Notes: generated by a model not told the origin, from the sequence alone. Shown: positions 29,188 through 38,916, numbered from the stretch's first letter. The stretch: 64,000 bases of DNA from Steroidobacter sp. (GCA_025929585.1 JAICPY010000006.1:1-64000); one strand, 5' to 3'. Numbers and translations are program-made.

Positions 29188-31206
29188 CTATTGCTTCACT
29201 GATCCCTGCAGTGACGTCCAGGGAAACGTGTCCACCCATTGGGTTCGGCATTGGCGCACTTGCGTGCCGACGCCGTGCCAGCAAGTGCGAAACACATAGC
29301 GCACATGTTGATGCCCTGTATCGACCGTAAAGCCCCAGTCTTTCTTGAAATACACATGTTGGTTGGCGAGAAGCCGATGCTCGCCATGCGGGAAATTCCA
29401 GTATCCCTTGATATCGCCAAGTCCGCTTGCTGCTGCTGTCCCCACGCTGGTGAGCTTGACGCTCTCGATCTCGATCGCGCGATTGCTCCTGTTCTGCAGC
29501 GTGACTCCAAAATGGCTGTGATCGAATACCTTTGTCCCATTCACTTCGATGACACCGCTCGCTTCAAAGTTGGGCACATTTGGATCGAAGAACAGCCACA
29601 CTGGTTCTGCGCGGCGCAAGCCATCGTTTTCCAGAGCATCAATGGTTTGGGTCACGTCCAGGGACTCTTCTGCGTTCCCTAGCCGCTGCGCCAACGTGCG
29701 CATTCTGCGCAGCGCTGGAAGGTCGTATGGGTTTTCATCAAGGGCCTTGCGCACCCAGCGGCGTGCATTCTCGAAATCCTCGATCTCGTAATAGGCATCG
29801 GCCACGGACAACTCCACACCACTGCCGACGCCTTCCAGTAGTTCGATAGCGAGCTCAGGAAACCCCAAGTACGAAGCACGGTCACCGAAGAGCTGCAACA
29901 TCAACGGATCCTTCGGTGCTGCGCGCCGAGCTTCTTCATACGCCAAGAAAGCTTGAGGAAAAACGAAACAGTCTCGAAACCAAATCTCTGCTCGATACAG
30001 AGAGGCCACCGCTTCCGACCGAGCTTCCAGTTTGGAGAGGAGCTGCTCGATCGATCCATCGAAGAACCTGCCGCCAGCAATATCGTGGTAGCCGCCACGA
30101 CCAAACTGCGCCAAGCCGAACGCGTAGGGTGTGTTGTTGTTGCGTAGGTAGTAGTTTCCTTCTCTGTCATAGAAAAGGTTCTTCCACGTTTCCACCAGGT
30201 CGACGCGCCATACTCCTTCGTCTCGCCTCAGCAGAATCGGCAGGAACCCGTGCGCTGGCTTCTTGCTCGTGACGACTGCGCGATCCTCCCGGATCAAGTA
30301 CTCCAGCGGCATGGAAGCTTCGATTCTCTCCGCACGCTTGATCTCCTCGAAGGGCGCGAGCGGATAGTGTGCACGCATCAGACGGGATCCTTCGGTGAAT
30401 AGGTCGAGAGATGGATCGCCAGCGAAATCTTGGGTCGCGCGCAAGAAAGCAGCTACGGATTCTGCAACCTCGCTCGAGGGTCGGTACGACTCGCGCTCTG
30501 CGGCGGAAAGCTCGCGTTTGAAGTCGGCGTCCAACGGTACGGAGGACAACAAGCTCTTGGCACCCGCGCCGCTCGATGCGTATGACACGAATTCCTGATA
30601 GGTCGGATGATCCTTATAGCGATCGAACAACTGGAGATTGCCGATTGCCGCTGCCGCGTAGACGTGATCGCGCAGGTAGTGCAGTACATCCATGACGGCC
30701 ATTCCCGCTGCGCCATACGATGCATAGGGTGCAAGCTGATCCCGAGCAATGCGACCCATGTGCAGGTCGGTGAGCGCCCCCTCCAGAGAGTAACCTACTT
30801 GGATTCGAGCTTGCTTCAGCCTCGGATTGAGGATGATTAGCACGCCTCCAGTGGGGGCATCCAGTCCAATCCGTTTATGCTCGAAGATCGTATCGGATTG
30901 CGCCTCGATCGATCCGAGCTCGTCGTTCAGAGTTACGATTCGAAGATCGATCCCAAGATCTTCCTGAAACGCGTCTGCCATGCGCCCTAGACGCGGCCCA
31001 AATGGGCTCAGAATGCCTATCTCATCTTCAATGCGTGAATGCTGTGGGGTGGTGACCGTCTTTGCGAGATGAGGCGCCGTCTGTGGATTCTGGTCTGCGA
31101 CGGCAACTGATTGCGTCGCGGGGAGCTGTGCATCGAGATGCAATTTGAACGCCAGACCGCCCGATAGGAACAACAGGGCTAGTAACAAAAGTATTCGCAA
31201 ACGCAT
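29188..31206 (-). CDS. TPM-domain (TLP18.3/Psb32/MOLO-1) protein with TPR-like C-terminal half, membrane-anchored
   Basis: 672 residues. An N-terminal helix (RILLLLALLFLSGGLAF) acts as signal or anchor. Residues about 58-190 resemble the TPM domain (RIEDEIGILSPFGPRLGRMADAFQEDLGIDLRIVTL, then GGVLIILNPRLKQARIQVGYSLEGALTD). The middle is unassigned. Residues about 420-540 look like TPR helices (AFLAYEEARRAAPKDPLMLQLFGDRASYLGFPELAIELL). The final 130 residues look like a beta-rich domain ending in three cysteines. TPM domains act in envelope quality control in other systems; function here is unknown. Confidence 0.7.
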   Translation of the reverse strand: MRLRILLLLALLFLSGGLAFKLHLDAQLPATQSVAVADQNPQTAPHLAKTVTTPQHSRIEDEIGILSPFGPRLGRMADAFQEDLGIDLRIVTLNDELGSIEAQSDTIFEHKRIGLDAPTGGVLIILNPRLKQARIQVGYSLEGALTDLHMGRIARDQLAPYASYGAAGMAVMDVLHYLRDHVYAAAAIGNLQLFDRYKDHPTYQEFVSYASSGAGAKSLLSSVPLDADFKRELSAAERESYRPSSEVAESVAAFLRATQDFAGDPSLDLFTEGSRLMRAHYPLAPFEEIKRAERIEASMPLEYLIREDRAVVTSKKPAHGFLPILLRRDEGVWRVDLVETWKNLFYDREGNYYLRNNNTPYAFGLAQFGRGGYHDIAGGRFFDGSIEQLLSKLEARSEAVASLYRAEIWFRDCFVFPQAFLAYEEARRAAPKDPLMLQLFGDRASYLGFPELAIELLEGVGSGVELSVADAYYEIEDFENARRWVRKALDENPYDLPALRRMRTLAQRLGNAEESLDVTQTIDALENDGLRRAEPVWLFFDPNVPNFEASGVIEVNGTKVFDHSHFGVTLQNRSNRAIEIESVKLTSVGTAAASGLGDIKGYWNFPHGEHRLLANQHVYFKKDWGFTVDTGHQHVRYVFRTCWHGVGTQVRQCRTQWVDTFPWTSLQGSVKQ

Positions 31207-31408
31207 GGTATTCCCTGCCCACTGTCGCGCGGGCCTACGCCTTCACACCGGAGCGAATCGTGAAGGCGACTAGCGATGAGCGAACGTCGGTTTCGTCACA
31301 CTTCTGCTATCTAAATGATGCTCAGGAGAGATTAGCTGCCTCGGCTGCGTCATCGAGGGTACCGGCCATGCTCCGGCGAATGCTTAGATCCGCATTCGCA
31401 TGAGACAG

Positions 31409-33211
31409 TCAACTCAGCGTCGCTTCCTTGGTCCAACGAGGAGGCTCGGCGGTGAATGTCATCGTTTGATTCTGTACAGGGTGTGTGAAAGTGAGCTCCC
31501 ACGCATGCAAGCAAAGAGGTGCCGCATCCACATCGAGTGTCTGACTTTCTCCGAGAACATTGCCGATCAAATACGCCGGATCGCCACAGACCGGCAATCC
31601 GAGATGCCACAGATGCACGCGGATCTGATTCGTTCGTCCTGTCAGTGGCCGTGCTTCCAATAACGTCGTGCCGTCTGCAAAACGCTGCAGAACCTTGAAT
31701 TCCGTTCGTGCTCGCTGACCTGAGATTTCATCGACGATTCGTGAGCCGAGCTTGTGCGCTTCGACACTGATCGCAGCGTCGCATGCAAACTCATCCTGCG
31801 CGGGATTGCCTTGAACGCGTACCAAGTAGCGCTTTTGAACTTCGCCACGCGCGAACTGAGGCTGAATTAACCCGGCGAAATGTCTGGTGCGCGCAACGAC
31901 CACGACACCAGTCGTGTTCGCGTCCAATCGGTGCGAAGGCGCCGGCTTCTGCGGCCGATACAGCGCATCGAGAACGTATTTGAGCGTGTTGCGATAAAAG
32001 CGCCCTGCTCCATGCATCGGAAGCGGCGCGGGCTTGTTCAACACGATCAACGCTTCATCCTCGTGCAGGATCTCGATCCGCATGTTGACGTCAGGCTCGA
32101 TGACGCTGGGCAGCTTATGCAGGAATCGCTCGCCGCTTCGGACGATATGGTTGGCAGGTACCGGTACTCTTTCTGAGCTCAAAACCAAGCCGTGCGCGCA
32201 GCGTCGCTCCCATTCTTCGACAGGAATATGGCGCACGACGCGGCTCAGTGCATCGATCAACCTCTGGCCGTCGCACTCGGCGGGCACGTTGATCGGCTTG
32301 AAGTGATCGTGCGGCACGCTGCCCGGCAGCGGTACGATCAGCTCGCGCATCTCCTGATGGCGACGAGCAATCGTTGCCGCCATCTGCTCAGCCGGCGTCT
32401 TGAAGCAGTACGGACAACTCTTTCCAGGAACGAATCGCTCGTGCTGCTGCTCCTGCGGTGTCAGTGGACTACGACAATTCAAGCACTGCACGGAGCGGGT
32501 CTGATGCAGGCTAGGATCGAGCCCGGTCCGCTGATCGAACACGAAACATTCGCCGTCATAGTGCGCCCCGCCGCACTCCTCGAAGTACTTGAGAATGCCG
32601 CCTTCGAGCTGAAAGACATTCTTGAAGCCCACGCTCTCCATGAAGGGACCAGCCTTCTCGCAGCGAATGCCGCCGGTGCAGAACATGACCAGTGGTCGTT
32701 CTTTGAGCTCCGGCGATAGCTTGCTGACTGCTTCGGGAAATTCGCGGAAGTGATCGACGCCGATCGGCAATGCGTGCTTGAACGTCCCGAGCTTCACTTC
32801 GTAGTTGTTGCGAGTATCCAGCAACGTGATCTCGCGCCCTTCGTCGAGCCAGCGCTTGAGCTCCTTCGGCGGTAACTTAGGCGAGGTCCGGCGCGCCGGT
32901 TCGATGCCTTCGATACCGAACGCAATGATCTCCTTCTTCAAACGCACGAGCATGCGACGAAACGGCTGATGATCCGTTTCCGAGTACTTCGCTTGCAAAT
33001 CCTCGAGCCCCGGCCAGCTGCGGAACTCCTCGAGCAACGACTCGATGCGCGGCGCATCTCCAGCAACGAATAGATTGATGCCCTCCGGGCTCAGAAGAAT
33101 GGTGCCTTTGAGATCCCATTCCTTACAGCGCGCTTGCAGATGCGCTCGCTTCAGCTTCAGGTCCGACAGCGGTAGGAATCTGTATGCAGCAATATTGATC
33201 GTGGGCTTCAT
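31409..33211 (-). CDS. Fusion of tRNA uridine(34) hydroxylase (TrhO, rhodanese type) and RluA-family pseudouridine synthase
   Basis: 600 residues. Residues 1-280 match TrhO/YceA: N-terminal ferredoxin-like half (KGTILLSPEGINLFVAG), rhodanese half with active-site C178 in FCTGGIRCEKAG, then a CLNC/CPYC Cys-ribbon (243-269). Residues about 295-595 match RluA: GQRLIDALSRVV, VLNKPAPLPMHG, the catalytic aspartate D430 in HRLDANTTG and RPLTGRTNQIRVHLWHLG. TrhO makes 5-hydroxyuridine at the tRNA wobble position; the RluA domain would isomerise uridines in tRNA or rRNA. No frameshift lies between them, so it is one protein. Stand-alone gene. Confidence 0.92.
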   Translation of the reverse strand: MKPTINIAAYRFLPLSDLKLKRAHLQARCKEWDLKGTILLSPEGINLFVAGDAPRIESLLEEFRSWPGLEDLQAKYSETDHQPFRRMLVRLKKEIIAFGIEGIEPARRTSPKLPPKELKRWLDEGREITLLDTRNNYEVKLGTFKHALPIGVDHFREFPEAVSKLSPELKERPLVMFCTGGIRCEKAGPFMESVGFKNVFQLEGGILKYFEECGGAHYDGECFVFDQRTGLDPSLHQTRSVQCLNCRSPLTPQEQQHERFVPGKSCPYCFKTPAEQMAATIARRHQEMRELIVPLPGSVPHDHFKPINVPAECDGQRLIDALSRVVRHIPVEEWERRCAHGLVLSSERVPVPANHIVRSGERFLHKLPSVIEPDVNMRIEILHEDEALIVLNKPAPLPMHGAGRFYRNTLKYVLDALYRPQKPAPSHRLDANTTGVVVVARTRHFAGLIQPQFARGEVQKRYLVRVQGNPAQDEFACDAAISVEAHKLGSRIVDEISGQRARTEFKVLQRFADGTTLLEARPLTGRTNQIRVHLWHLGLPVCGDPAYLIGNVLGESQTLDVDAAPLCLHAWELTFTHPVQNQTMTFTAEPPRWTKEATLS

Positions 33212-33346
33212 CAGTAAACCGGGCCGGGGACGCTCATTCGTACGAAAAGGCCGGCATTCTATTGTGGTTCGGCTGACACAGCTATCAACCAGATCCCCAA
33301 AACGGCCGAATGCTCCAAAGGTACGCCATCGTTTGGATTCGGCCCG

Positions 33347-34672
33347 CTATTCACCACCCCAATGCGCAGTGGGAGTTTCGACAGCGCTCTGTGACTTGAA
33401 GACCTCCCCGCCCTTCATCACGAACTCCACGTTCTCGAGGACGCGAATATCTGCGAGCGGGTCGCCCCGCACGGCAATGAGATCCGCATACTGATCAACG
33501 GCGATCGCGCCTAGCTCGTGCTTCATTCCCAATGCATCCGCGCCATTGATAGTCGCCGCTTGGATCGCTTGCATGGGAGTCATCCCGTAGCGAATCATGA
33601 TCGCGAGTTGCTTCGGGCTATCCCCGTGGCGATGCACGCCGGTGTCCGTGCCCATCGTTAGTTTGATGCCAAGGTCCACCGCTTTGCGAAAACTCTCGCG
33701 CTGAATTTCGGCGATCTCACGATCTTTGCGCAGGAATTCTTCGAGCTCGCCGCGCTTCGGTCCCTCGCGCTGCGTATATTCGGTATTGTAAATATCCATA
33801 GACAAGTAGGTACCAGCTTGCTTTGCGAGCTTCAGTCCCTCAGCGTCGATCAAGCTTGCGTGTTCAACGGTATCCACACCTGCGCGAATCGCGACTTTGA
33901 TGCCATCGGCGCCATGCGCATGTACGGCCACTTTGCGTCCGTGCATATGTGCTTCGTCGACCAATGCCTCCACTTCCGCTGCCGTGTATTGTTGGCCACC
34001 GACTTTTGTGCCTTTCGAGAACACCCCGCCCGTTCCGCAGTATTTGATCAGATCGGCACCGTACTTCACGTTGCGCCGAACCGCGCGACGAACACCCTCG
34101 ATGCCATCGGCGACCCCGTCGGATGAATGTGCGAACTCGGGTGCCAACATGTTGTCATCGCAGTGTCCGCCGGTAATGCCAAGCGAAGGACCTGCGACGA
34201 ACATGCGAGGTCCTGGCACATCGCCCGCATTGATTGCATCTCGAAGCGCAACATCCGTAAAGCCTTCAGCGCCGACATCTCGAATCGTGGTCACCCCGGC
34301 GAGCAATGTCTTACGCGCGTTGGCAGCGCCAATCAGTGCCACCCGCGGCAAAGACAAACCGTATGCGTGATATGGAGGAAGCTCTGGATCGACCGTCACG
34401 TGAGTGTGGGTGTCGATCAGGCCGGGCAGTACCGTATACGAGGAGAGATCGATGATCTGCGCGCCACTCGGCAACGGCACCTCTTCAGCCGATCCCACCG
34501 CCTGGATGCGATCGTTGCGAATCACAATGATCTGATTCTCCAAGATGCGTCCGCTATTCACATCGACCATTCGACCGGCTCGAAGGACACGAATTGTGGC
34601 GGCTTCGGACGCATGTGATGCCGATGCGAGCAAGGCGCTCGTTGCGACGAGAGCAAAGAGGATCGAGTGCAT
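33347..34672 (-). CDS. Exported metal-dependent amidohydrolase (Xaa-Pro dipeptidase/imidazolonepropionase-like)
   Basis: The ATG at 34672 starts a signal peptide (MHSILFALVATSALLASASHA) and is preferred to the ORF start 11 codons upstream. About 441 residues of the amidohydrolase superfamily: metal ligands HTH in GLIDTHTHV, KYGADLIKYCGTGG with a likely carboxylated lysine, HAH (VAVHAHG), VEHASLI and GTDTG. The C-terminal AVDQYADLIAVRGDPLADI is typical of exported family members that cleave Xaa-Pro/arginine-containing dipeptides or related amides. Substrate unknown. Single gene. Confidence 0.88.
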   Translation of the reverse strand: MHSILFALVATSALLASASHASEAATIRVLRAGRMVDVNSGRILENQIIVIRNDRIQAVGSAEEVPLPSGAQIIDLSSYTVLPGLIDTHTHVTVDPELPPYHAYGLSLPRVALIGAANARKTLLAGVTTIRDVGAEGFTDVALRDAINAGDVPGPRMFVAGPSLGITGGHCDDNMLAPEFAHSSDGVADGIEGVRRAVRRNVKYGADLIKYCGTGGVFSKGTKVGGQQYTAAEVEALVDEAHMHGRKVAVHAHGADGIKVAIRAGVDTVEHASLIDAEGLKLAKQAGTYLSMDIYNTEYTQREGPKRGELEEFLRKDREIAEIQRESFRKAVDLGIKLTMGTDTGVHRHGDSPKQLAIMIRYGMTPMQAIQAATINGADALGMKHELGAIAVDQYADLIAVRGDPLADIRVLENVEFVMKGGEVFKSQSAVETPTAHWGGE

Positions 34673-34740
34673 GCTACGAGACTCCGTACGAGGTGCTGCG
34701 ATCATACTTGAGCTCTGCGGTACGCACGTATCGGCGTCGA

Positions 34741-35139
34741 TCAGGGGCTTTGGATGTCACCATCCACATAGAGCCACCTTCCACTCTCCAGGACGAAGCG
34801 GCTGCGTTCATGCAGGCGCCGGGCTGAAGCACCCCCGATACGATAACGTGCGACGAACTCCACCTCTGCGGATGTTTCGCTCGTCGAGCGAGCGTCGAGT
34901 ATTCGTAACCCTAGCCACTTTTGAAAGCGGTCGAACTCGCAGGATGGCGGGCGTGTATCCGGGTGCCAAGTGTCGAGTAGGTAGCGTTCGTTGCACATCA
35001 CGAAGGCGCAATAGCGCGATCGCATCAATGCTTGTGCGCTCGTTGCGGATTCACCCGCATGCAAACGAGCACAGCATGCCTGGTACGATAGATTCGATCC
35101 GCAAGGGCATTGAATGTTCGCATTCACCACTGCAGTCAA
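34741..35139 (-). CDS. ychJ: YchJ-family protein (UPF0225) with SEC-C-type zinc motif
   Basis: A 132-residue protein with N-terminal CPCGSNLSYQACCARLH zinc-binding motif, QALMRSRYCAFVMCNERYLLDTWHP and a C-terminal WLYVDGDI. These define the YchJ/UPF0225 group; the role is not established. Divergent from arsC. Confidence 0.9.
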   Translation of the reverse strand: MTAVVNANIQCPCGSNLSYQACCARLHAGESATSAQALMRSRYCAFVMCNERYLLDTWHPDTRPPSCEFDRFQKWLGLRILDARSTSETSAEVEFVARYRIGGASARRLHERSRFVLESGRWLYVDGDIQSP

Positions 35140-35243
35140 CTACGCGCGAATCTTCGATGCAAGCTCAGATGCTCTTTGCGACCCGGATAGCTCGAGCGCG
35201 ATACTAGCTTCCCGAGTGCATGAAACGCAGCAGGAAACTTGCC

Positions 35244-35594
35244 ATGGCCACGTTCACCATCTACCACAATCCACGATGCAGCAAGAGCCGCGCAACCCTC
35301 GCGCTGCTGCAAGAGCACGGCATCGAGCCACGCGTGGTCGAATACCTGAAAGCTCCGCCAAGCGCAGCAGAGCTCAAGAAGATACTTGGGTATCTAGACA
35401 TGAAGCCTGAGCAGCTGGTACGTAAGAGCGAGGAGATCTACAAGGCGAACTTCGCGCGCAAAACGCTGACGGACACACAGTGGATCGACGCGATGGTCGC
35501 GCATCCGATACTCATCGAACGACCGATCGTGGTCAGCGATCGAAAGGCCGTTCTGGGTCGCCCACCTGAAAATGTGCTGGCGCTTCTGGAATAA
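35244..35594 (+). CDS. arsC: ArsC-family arsenate reductase (glutaredoxin type)
   Basis: The ATG at 35244 (116 residues) has AGGAAA upstream and is preferred to the ORF-track start. Catalytic C12 sits in YHNPRCSKSR. KAPPSAAELKKILGYL, DAMVAHPILIERPIVV and GRPPENV are diagnostic of the glutaredoxin-linked ArsC family, which reduces arsenate to arsenite. No arsR or arsenite pump gene is adjacent, so it may be a housekeeping ArsC/YfgD-like member rather than an ars operon gene. Confidence 0.9.
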   Translation: MATFTIYHNPRCSKSRATLALLQEHGIEPRVVEYLKAPPSAAELKKILGYLDMKPEQLVRKSEEIYKANFARKTLTDTQWIDAMVAHPILIERPIVVSDRKAVLGRPPENVLALLE

Positions 35595-35675
35595 ACGACT
35601 TCAGGCGATCTCCGATAGGGAACTACGCCGCACCTTCAACGTTCAAGTAGCGTCGGCTCTCAACCGAGGTGCAAC

Positions 35676-36062
35676 ATGCGTCGTGCAACTGTGTTCCTCA
35701 GCTGGGCCACGGCATCGGCCCTCACAATCGGATCGGTGGGTGAAGGCTTTGCCGCAGAGCCCGGTCAGGTGACCTTCAACAATCGCTGCCGGACCTGCCA
35801 TTCAGTACGAGAAGGCGATAATCGGCTCGGACCTTCGCTCCACAACATCTTCGGCGCCAAGGCCGGTTCGTCCTCCGGCTTCCAAGCGTACTCGCAGGCA
35901 ATGCGCAACTCCGGCATCGTCTGGAACGAGGAGACGTTGAACAAGTTCATCGAGAATCCCGATGCTCTCGTTCCGGGCAACAACATGAAACCCTACCCTG
36001 GCATTCAAGACGAAGCAGAGCGCAAGGAAATCGTGAACTACTTGAAGGCGGCGAAGGAGTGA
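35676..36062 (+). CDS. Periplasmic class I cytochrome c
   Basis: 128 residues with signal peptide (ending GEGFAA), heme site CRTCH (38-42), LGPSLHNIFGAKAGS and the methionine ligand region NNMKPYPG. It resembles mitochondrial-type cytochrome c/c2 and could carry electrons to the cbb3 oxidase in the same window or to other oxidases. It follows arsC by 81 nt on the same strand. Confidence 0.9.
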   Translation: MRRATVFLSWATASALTIGSVGEGFAAEPGQVTFNNRCRTCHSVREGDNRLGPSLHNIFGAKAGSSSGFQAYSQAMRNSGIVWNEETLNKFIENPDALVPGNNMKPYPGIQDEAERKEIVNYLKAAKE

Positions 36063-36066
36063 CGAT

Positions 36067-36423
36067 CTAAAAGATTGCACGCACCAGCCATTCCCCCAGC
36101 GTGCCAATCGCGGACATCATCAACGCGCCGCCCAATGCCCATCCAAAGCTATCGATCTTCAGATGGTCGGTCAGCTTATCCGTCAGTACCAGCAGAATGG
36201 CATTGATGATCCAGCGAGTAATGAAGGCCAGGAGCCACGCAATACCCAACGTCGCGACCGTGAACACGGCGAACAACAGCCAGCCCAGCAAGAAGTTCAA
36301 CACGCCGAAGATCGCCGCTACCAATAACGCGCTTTTCGGTCCTTTGACGTGAAACCCGGGCAGCAATGCGTCCGTCACCCAGACGGCAAGCGAAAGAATC
36401 AACCACGAGAGAATCAAGCTCAT
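36067..36423 (-). CDS. Phage-holin-like (YvlD/PF04020) membrane protein
   Basis: 118 residues with four hydrophobic helices; ALLVAAIFGVLNFLLGWLLF and FITRWIINAILLVLTDKL match the PF04020 family, named for mycobacteriophage holins but common as chromosomal genes. No phage genes surround it, so a holin role is unlikely. It ends 4 bases after the convergent cytochrome c gene. Confidence 0.88.
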   Translation of the reverse strand: MSLILSWLILSLAVWVTDALLPGFHVKGPKSALLVAAIFGVLNFLLGWLLFAVFTVATLGIAWLLAFITRWIINAILLVLTDKLTDHLKIDSFGWALGGALMMSAIGTLGEWLVRAIF

Positions 36424-36438
36424 TGTTGGTGCTCCTTC

Positions 36439-37641
36439 TTACTGAGCCATAGTCCGGAAGTGCAGCTTTGGACCATCACCCCTTCTGTTCTCGGAGGCGT
36501 AGACCGATCCTGTTAGAGCGCCTAACGGTCGGATGAGAAGTCCTTTGGTCCTTCCATCGAGAAGGCGCTGCATCGTAGGCCGTTGCAAGGTGAAGTACGC
36601 CTTCTCCCCGGGTTTGGCTGCCAGCTCGAGGTCGATAGCCATCTGAGTATTGAATACGTCTTCGTAATTGCGTCCCTGCATTAGGCTCTCGTAGGTCACG
36701 CTCTTCTGATCCCAGTTTTCATCGCCGCCGATGATTTCGATCACGCGGACTTTGCCGAATTCCTCGCCCAAATCCTTGCCGATGCCTTCGACGTAATTGC
36801 CACCGATCGGAAGGGAGTGCGTCGTGAGCTCCAACAAGCCCGGGCCCTCGACCATCGAGCCACGCTGCTTCGCCAAATCCCATCTCAATACGATCCATTG
36901 ATTGGAAGCGACCGTCAGCACCTGAGCTGATCCATCGCGTTCTTCTACGCGCCAATCGTTGAAATTGACCTGCGGGAAATCCAAATTGATTACGCTATCG
37001 TGGGCCACATCGAGGTGATTGGTATACGTAGTCAGGGCAGGAATATCGGGATGATAGATTAGCGGCTCGCCTTTATCCGGCCTCGCCTGATCGCGGCGGA
37101 CGACGTCGGCTCGATAATAGTCGACATCGACGTAGTACTCGCCAGGCCCCCAATCGGTCACGCAGAATTGCACGAATACGGTATCGCCCGGCACCGCATC
37201 GAAATCCTTCGTCGTCATGCTGATGGTGTGCCAATCAGATGTGTTCGCCAGTTCGTACTCGCGCAGGTGTTCGTGATAGTTCGTCGTGCGCTGCGTGTTG
37301 ATCATGAAGTTAACGCGTCGCGGTGCATGGCTGCCGCGCACACGTGCTTCGACGCGTAATTCGTAAGCAGGGTCGGCCAGTTTTTTCATGTCCAACGAGG
37401 CAGTGATGTCGCGCTTGATGAATGTCCACCAAACGCCGTACTTATCCGTCGTTGCATCCACCTTGTAGCGTATGAACCCTTCCTTCTGCTCGATCTGCAT
37501 CGTAGGCGTGCCATCGCCCGTCACCTGAAACCAACCCTCGAGTTTGGGTCCATCGAACTGATCGATGAACTGTGCTTGCACGAGCGTTGGAGATGCAAGA
37601 AGGAACAGCACAAACAAGAAACAGCGTGAATTGGATGGCAT
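36439..37641 (-). CDS. Secreted protein of unknown function, carbohydrate-binding-like beta-sandwich suspected
   Basis: The ATG at 37641 (400 residues) starts a signal peptide (CFLFVLFLLASPTLVQA). The N-terminal half (FIDQFDGPKLEGWFQVTGDGTPTMQIEQKEGFIRYKV, then RVEARVRGSHAPRRVNFMI) looks like a lectin-like or DUF1080-like beta-sandwich, and the C-terminal half has a second beta-rich region (LDVAHDSVINLDFPQVNFNDW). No catalytic motif recognised. It lies 15 nt upstream of the holin-like gene on the same strand and may be cotranscribed. Confidence 0.65.
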   Translation of the reverse strand: MPSNSRCFLFVLFLLASPTLVQAQFIDQFDGPKLEGWFQVTGDGTPTMQIEQKEGFIRYKVDATTDKYGVWWTFIKRDITASLDMKKLADPAYELRVEARVRGSHAPRRVNFMINTQRTTNYHEHLREYELANTSDWHTISMTTKDFDAVPGDTVFVQFCVTDWGPGEYYVDVDYYRADVVRRDQARPDKGEPLIYHPDIPALTTYTNHLDVAHDSVINLDFPQVNFNDWRVEERDGSAQVLTVASNQWIVLRWDLAKQRGSMVEGPGLLELTTHSLPIGGNYVEGIGKDLGEEFGKVRVIEIIGGDENWDQKSVTYESLMQGRNYEDVFNTQMAIDLELAAKPGEKAYFTLQRPTMQRLLDGRTKGLLIRPLGALTGSVYASENRRGDGPKLHFRTMAQ

Positions 37642-37815
37642 CGTTATCGTCACGAATCAAGGTGGAGTCCGAAGGGTAACACTCGGCATCCGTAGACTCA
37701 CCAAGCTCGAGCCAACTATGGGCAGGAGTCGTATCCTGCAGGGGGCCCGCACCATTTGTGACACGAGAACACCGCTGCCATCGAAAGGGCGGCGTTCGAG
37801 CGCGATCTGCTACCG

Positions 37816-38868
37816 TCAATCGAGTACGCGATGCACTTGCACAGGCGCCGGGCTTCTTTCCGCGAACATGCCATTCCAATAAGGATAGTAGGGATACGGC
37901 GGTGTGACTTCGCTCGCCTTGTCGAGCTTCGCCACTTGGGCGGGCGTCAGTGACCAGCCGACCGCGCCCAAGTTATCCGTGAGTTGAGTTTCATTGCGTG
38001 CACCTATGAGGACCGTCGATACCGTCGGTCGCCGCAGCAGCCAGTTGATCGCCACTTGCGGAATGCTTTTCGAGACCTCCTCGGCCACTTCATCGAGCGT
38101 CTCGACCACTCGATAGAGCAACTCCTGATCTACTGGAGGAGCGAACCTCTGAGTTTCGTGCAAGCGGCTGAATGCGGGCAATGGCTGGCCGCGTCGAATC
38201 TTACCTGTGAGCCTTCCCCAGCCGAGTGGGCTCCAGACCACTGCACCCACGCCCTGATCCAGTGCGAGCGGCATGAGCTCCCATTCGTAGTCTCGTCCTA
38301 AGAGAGAATAGTAGGTCTGATGAGCAACGATGGGTTCCAGTCCCCGGTGCGCCGAAATGCCCATCGCCTTCATGAGCTGCCACCCTGAAAAGTTGGATGC
38401 ACCGATGTATCGGACCTTACCCGAACGCACCAAAGTATCGAGCGTGCTCATCATCGTCTCGAGGCGAGTCATCGCATCGAACTGATGGATTTGAAGCAAA
38501 TCGATGTAATCGGTGTCGAGGCGTCGCAATGCCTGCTCGACGCCACGCACAAGATGGTGCCGCGATGCGCCGGCATCGTTTGCCCCAGCGCCGACTCGCA
38601 ATCCGATCTTGCTCGAGATGATCGCCTCTTGGCGCCGGCCTTTCAGCGCCGCGCCGAGAATCTCTTCGGATGCGCCGTCCGAGTAGACATCCGCCGTGTC
38701 GAAGAAAGTCGCACCTGCTTCGAGGGCCAGGCTCACCAAACCTCGCGCCTGCTCGACATCCGTTTTTCCCCAAGCGCTGAACAGCGGGCCCTTTCCGCCG
38801 AACGTACCGGTTCCAAAGCCCAGAGCCGGCACTTTGAATCCGGAGGTTCCGAGATACCGATATTCCAT
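37816..38868 (-). CDS. Aldo/keto reductase
   Basis: 350-residue (beta/alpha)8 NADPH oxidoreductase. Catalytic tetrad D57, Y62, K87 and H128 is intact (FFDTADVYSDG, SSKIGL, IDLLQIHQFD). The cofactor region LIGARNETQLTDNL is near the C-terminus. It belongs to the YajO/YhdN-like group that reduces aldehydes or keto sugars. Divergent from a LysR gene, which is its probable regulator. Confidence 0.93.
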   Translation of the reverse strand: MEYRYLGTSGFKVPALGFGTGTFGGKGPLFSAWGKTDVEQARGLVSLALEAGATFFDTADVYSDGASEEILGAALKGRRQEAIISSKIGLRVGAGANDAGASRHHLVRGVEQALRRLDTDYIDLLQIHQFDAMTRLETMMSTLDTLVRSGKVRYIGASNFSGWQLMKAMGISAHRGLEPIVAHQTYYSLLGRDYEWELMPLALDQGVGAVVWSPLGWGRLTGKIRRGQPLPAFSRLHETQRFAPPVDQELLYRVVETLDEVAEEVSKSIPQVAINWLLRRPTVSTVLIGARNETQLTDNLGAVGWSLTPAQVAKLDKASEVTPPYPYYPYWNGMFAERSPAPVQVHRVLD

Positions 38869-38916
38869 ATACGCTCCTCAATAACGACGTGGTTCGATGA
38901 GGCGAAAACTACGGCC

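Noticed and set aside
35244-35594. Arsenic-resistance operon
   Set aside because: Only an ArsC-like protein is present; no arsR, arsB or acr3 gene adjoins it.
36067-36423. Prophage remnant suggested by the holin-like annotation
   Set aside because: PF04020 proteins are common chromosomal membrane proteins, and no phage gene, integrase or att site is nearby.
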